Both the position numbers and the translations under genes were made by a program. The notes beneath the pieces were generated by a model. It searched no databases, was not told the origin of the DNA, and worked only from the letters and a program-made list of their open reading frames with translations. This document shows positions 7,547 through 9,859 of a DNA stretch of 9,859 bases, in pieces. Numbering within the stretch: position 1 is the stretch's first letter; every line of letters begins with the position of its first letter. The stretch comes from Acidobacteriaceae bacterium UBA1795 (GTDB taxonomy: Bacteria; Acidobacteriota; Terriglobia; Terriglobales; Acidobacteriaceae): positions 19,220 to 29,078 of the forward strand of contig DCFV01000031.1 of assembly GCA_002314435.1 (NCBI GenBank). Direction: 5' to 3'.

Positions 7547-7845
7547 TGCATCAGCTCCCGCGCCCAGGCTTCAGCGGCCATATCCATTTCCTCTTCCTTG
7601 CTGCCCGATCGCAATGTTCCGGACTCCGTCAACTCAAGCTCTCCGCTGGTCCCATTCTCACGTAACCACGTGATGTGTGCTTCAGTGCGGCACAGTTCCA
7701 GCCATTTTTCAGCGTAGCGAACAGTGATGCGCGCCTCGCCCAACTCCACAGTTGCCTGCCGGTTCCCATTCAGCCCGAGGGCTGCAGTGTAGCTGCGCAG
7801 AAGAGAAGCGAGCGACACCCACAGTTCCCCGTACAGTCCTGCCAC
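7543..7845 (-). CDS. Small conserved-looking protein of unknown function inside the complex I operon, between nuoD and nuoE
   Basis: I do not recognise this gene. It codes for 100 residues from GTG at 7843-7845, and the start shares one base with the nuoD stop (TAGTG). A GGGAGAG lies 11 nt upstream, and the stop overlaps nuoE by 4 nt (ATGA). Such tight packing on both sides argues that it is real and made together with complex I. The product is soluble, with no signal peptide or membrane segment and a single cysteine (Cys52). By eye it has an amphipathic N-terminal helix (about 3-24), several beta strands (about 31-45, 56-62 and 68-78), an acidic stretch KEEEMD (83-88) and a short C-terminal helix. 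No cluster- or nucleotide-binding motif is visible. An accessory or assembly role for complex I is inferred only from position. Confidence 0.8.
   Translation of the reverse strand: MAGLYGELWVSLASLLRSYTAALGLNGNRQATVELGEARITVRYAEKWLELCRTEAHITWLRENGTSGELELTESGTLRSGSKEEEMDMAAEAWARELMQ
7555..7559 (-). promoter_or_regulatory. Ribosome binding site of nuoE (GGGAG)
   Basis: GGGAG is 8 nt upstream of the ATG at 7544-7546, inside the end of the small unknown gene. It favours this ATG over the in-frame ATG five codons downstream. Confidence 0.55.
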
Positions 7846-9065
7846 TAGCGGTCAATCTCTCCCAGCACGATGTCGATGGAGCCAACGACGGCCACCACAT
7901 CGGCCAGCATTCGGCCCTTGCACATGGTCTCTAGCGCCTGCAGGGTCGTGAACCCCGGGTAGCGCATGTGGACACGGTAAGGCTTGGCCGTGCCGTCCGA
8001 TACTACGTAATACCCCACCTGCCCATGGCCCGATTCAATCGCCTGATACACCTCGCCAGCCGGAACCGCAAAACCCTCTGTGACGATCTTGAAGTGATGG
8101 ATCAACGCCTCCATCTGGGTCTTCATCTTCTCGCGGTCGGGCAGCAAGATCTTGGGAGCATCGGCGTTGACAGCACCCTCAGGCATGCCGTCCAGCGCCT
8201 GCTGAATGATCTTCACGCTCTCGCGCATCTCGACGAGCCTGACTTCGTACCGCGCCCAGCAGTCGCCGACGGTTGAGGTAGGCACCTTGAACTGGAACTT
8301 CTCATAGCCGGAGTAAGGCATGTCGCGGCGAAGATCAAAGTCCACACCCGAAGCGCGCAGCGGCGGGCCGGTTACGCCAAAGGCGACAGCATCGTCGGCC
8401 GACAGATAGCCCACACCCTTGAGGCGGTTCCTGAAGATCGGGTTGCCGGTCAGCAGGTTTGAATACTCGTCGATCTTCTCCGGGAACGTCTTGATGAAGG
8501 CCTGCACGCGGGCAAAGAAATCCAGCGGCGGCTCCATCGATACTCCGCCAATGCGGATATAGCTGGTCATCATGCGCTGGCCAGCAAGGGCCTCAAACAT
8601 GCGCAGAATCTCTTCGCGCTCGCGGAACGTGTAAAGAAACACAGTCAGCGCGCCGATATCCATGGCGTGCGTGCCCAGCCAGATCAGGTGAGAATTCAGA
8701 CGGGTCAACTCGGCCAGCAGAACGCGAAGCCATTGCCCCTTTTCCGGAATCTCCAGTGATAGCAGTTTCTCAACGGCCAAGGCGTAGCACAGGTTGTTGG
8801 CCATGGGGTTGAGGTAGTCAACCCGATCGGTCAGCGGCACGACTTGCTGGTAGAACTTGGCCTCGCATGTCTTTTCAATACCCGTATGCAGGTAGCCGAT
8901 TTCGGGATAGATCCGGACCACGATCTCGCCGTCGATCTCCAGCACCAGGCGCAGTACGCCGTGCGTCGACGGATGCTGCGGACCCATATTCAGGACCATG
9001 TGCTGGTCCTTGGCGCCTTCGGCCACGGGGACTTCGAGAATAGGAGTTCCGATGGTCTCGGTCAT
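7845..9065 (-). CDS. nuoD: NADH-quinone oxidoreductase subunit D (49 kDa type)
   Basis: NuoD is the large subunit of the quinone module, descended from the nickel-iron hydrogenase large subunit. It forms much of the quinone pocket next to cluster N2 of NuoB. From ATG at 9063-9065 the product is 406 residues, the normal length. The pocket signature GPQHPSTHGVLRL lies at 28-40, with His31 and His35. Other family marks are YPEIGYLHTGIEK, LTDRVDYLNPMANN, SYIRIGGVSMEPP and the C-terminal VVGSIDIVLGEIDR. A longer frame reaches an ATG at 9116 but would overlap nuoC by 51 nt and add unrelated sequence, so it is rejected. The start overlaps the nuoC stop by one base (TAATG), with GGAGG 10 nt upstream. 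Its partner NuoB is not encoded in the window. Confidence 0.98.
   Translation of the reverse strand: MTETIGTPILEVPVAEGAKDQHMVLNMGPQHPSTHGVLRLVLEIDGEIVVRIYPEIGYLHTGIEKTCEAKFYQQVVPLTDRVDYLNPMANNLCYALAVEKLLSLEIPEKGQWLRVLLAELTRLNSHLIWLGTHAMDIGALTVFLYTFREREEILRMFEALAGQRMMTSYIRIGGVSMEPPLDFFARVQAFIKTFPEKIDEYSNLLTGNPIFRNRLKGVGYLSADDAVAFGVTGPPLRASGVDFDLRRDMPYSGYEKFQFKVPTSTVGDCWARYEVRLVEMRESVKIIQQALDGMPEGAVNADAPKILLPDREKMKTQMEALIHHFKIVTEGFAVPAGEVYQAIESGHGQVGYYVVSDGTAKPYRVHMRYPGFTTLQALETMCKGRMLADVVAVVGSIDIVLGEIDR
7857..7863 (-). promoter_or_regulatory. Likely ribosome binding site of the small unknown gene (GGGAGAG)
   Basis: This purine-rich sequence within the last codons of nuoD stands 11 nt before the GTG at 7843-7845. 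The spacing is slightly long but it supports a GTG start, and there is no other start codon near the N terminus. Confidence 0.5.
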
Positions 9066-9574
9066 TAGCGGTAGCCCTCCACCGGGTAATCTTTGCGCAG
9101 CGGATGGCCTTCCCATTCATCGGGCATCATAATGCGGCGTAGGTTGGGATGGTTCTCAAATCGAATACCGAACAGATCGAAGACCTCGCGTTCGTAATAA
9201 TTGGCCGCCGGCCACAGCGAGGTGATGGACTCAACCGCCGGGTTAGCCTCGTCGACAAGCGTTCGCAGGCGGATGCGCTCCTTAAATGAGTGTGAACTGA
9301 GGTGGTAGCTCAACTGGAAGCGCGGCGACGACGGAAACCAATCGACCGCGGTCATATCGTCAAACGCGTTATAGCCGGCTGCCTGTACTGCTGCAACTGC
9401 GGCGCAAATCTCTTCAGGCGCGATGGTGAGAGTAAGTTCTCCCCTGTCTAACTTGGCGTCTATCAGAGCCTGAGGATTCCAGGCCAGAACTGCTTTGAGT
9501 GCCGGATGGTCTGGCAACCCTGCAAGTACGGCGTCCTTGTCGGCGAGAGTTGGTTTCAGCGTATCCACTGCCAT
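9065..9574 (-). CDS. nuoC: NADH-quinone oxidoreductase subunit C (30 kDa type)
   Basis: NuoC is a structural subunit of the peripheral arm that packs against NuoD and helps shape the quinone module; it carries no cofactor. The product is 169 residues, in the usual range for an unfused NuoC. The 30 kDa signature is clear near the C terminus: YEREVFDLFGIRFENHPNLR, followed by RIMMPDEWEGHPLRKDYPVEG. NuoC and NuoD are separate genes here, unlike the NuoCD fusion of E. coli. The ATG at 9572-9574 comes immediately after the nuoA stop with no intervening base, so the nuoB gene that normally sits between nuoA and nuoC is missing. The ribosome binding site is modest (AAGG about 13 nt upstream), and translation is probably coupled to nuoA. 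Confidence 0.97.
   Translation of the reverse strand: MAVDTLKPTLADKDAVLAGLPDHPALKAVLAWNPQALIDAKLDRGELTLTIAPEEICAAVAAVQAAGYNAFDDMTAVDWFPSSPRFQLSYHLSSHSFKERIRLRTLVDEANPAVESITSLWPAANYYEREVFDLFGIRFENHPNLRRIMMPDEWEGHPLRKDYPVEGYR
9076..9080 (-). promoter_or_regulatory. Ribosome binding site of nuoD (GGAGG)
   Basis: GGAGG lies 10 nt upstream of the ATG at 9063-9065. It supports the short NuoD start over the longer in-frame ATG at 9116. Confidence 0.6.
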
Positions 9575-9859
9575 TTACAGGTCCGCCTTGTCTTGGCTCC
9601 AGTCGAGGATGCCCTTGCGCACGATGTAAAAGAGGCCCACGCCCACGAAGCCGAGGTAGACCACCATCTCCCAGAAACCGAACAGATGGCTGCCTGTGAT
9701 TGCCGGCAGCTTGCGATAGATCACTGCCCAAGGCAGCATGAACACTGCTTCGACGTCGAACAGGATGAAGATCATCGCGACCATGTAGAAGCGCACGCTG
9801 AAACGCGCCCGCGCGTCGCCGACCGGCACAATCCCGCACTCATAGACCGAGAGCTTGAC
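9575..9859 (-). CDS. nuoA: NADH-quinone oxidoreductase subunit A, 5' end cut by window edge
   Basis: NuoA is a small membrane subunit that, with NuoJ and NuoK, links the quinone module to the pumping arm. The visible part is 94 residues plus the stop; the start codon and the first transmembrane helix lie outside the window. The conserved loop and second helix are plain: YECGIVPVGDARARFSVRFY, followed by MIFILFDVEAVFMLPWA, containing the loop cysteine that changes accessibility in the active/deactive transition of mitochondrial ND3, and the FDVE acidic pair. A third helix follows (about 57-80 of the visible part). The stop TAA is directly followed by the nuoC ATG. Any promoter for the operon would be upstream of this edge. 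Confidence 0.96.
   Translation of the reverse strand, partial: VKLSVYECGIVPVGDARARFSVRFYMVAMIFILFDVEAVFMLPWAVIYRKLPAITGSHLFGFWEMVVYLGFVGVGLFYIVRKGILDWSQDKADL

Noticed and set aside
9066..9116. N-terminal extension of NuoD to an upstream ATG
   Set aside because: It would overlap nuoC by 51 nt and add 17 non-conserved residues, whereas the ATG at 9065 has GGAGG and the common TAATG junction.

Overview
The window is a stretch of one minus-strand operon encoding respiratory complex I (proton-translocating NADH:quinone oxidoreductase, type I). Read in transcription order, from the high to the low coordinate, the genes are nuoA (5' end cut by the window edge), nuoC, nuoD, a small unrecognised gene, nuoE, nuoF, nuoG, nuoH, nuoJ, nuoK and nuoL (3' end cut by the other edge). 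No gene on the plus strand is convincing. There are no RNA genes, mobile elements, CRISPR arrays or long non-coding stretches. The largest gap is 32 nt, between nuoG and nuoH. Most junctions overlap by 1 to 8 nt or abut, which points to one polycistronic, translationally coupled message whose promoter and terminator lie outside the window.

The organism is a moderately GC-rich Gram-negative-type bacterium. Gene order, protein style and the NuoG architecture are what I would expect of Acidobacteria (Terriglobia/Acidobacteriaceae). This is inference from familiarity, not from a search.

Layout: 9575-9859 NuoA (membrane); 7845-9574 NuoC and NuoD (quinone module); 7543-7845 a 100-residue soluble protein of unknown function; 3395-7546 NuoE, NuoF and NuoG (NADH dehydrogenase module with FMN and Fe-S clusters); 2313-3362 NuoH (membrane anchor of the quinone site); 1-2305 NuoJ, NuoK and NuoL (proton-pumping arm). 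Electrons would pass from NADH to FMN on NuoF, through the clusters of NuoF and NuoG, and then to quinone at the NuoD/NuoH site.

The notable absence is nuoB and nuoI at their usual places. nuoA is followed with no spare base by nuoC, and nuoH is followed after 7 nt by nuoJ. These two subunits carry clusters N2, N6a and N6b, the last three steps to quinone, so the operon as seen cannot give a working enzyme without genes encoded elsewhere. Two other points deserve a look: the unknown gene lodged between nuoD and nuoE, and a NuoG with a complete second four-cysteine ferredoxin motif that E. coli and Thermus NuoG lack.
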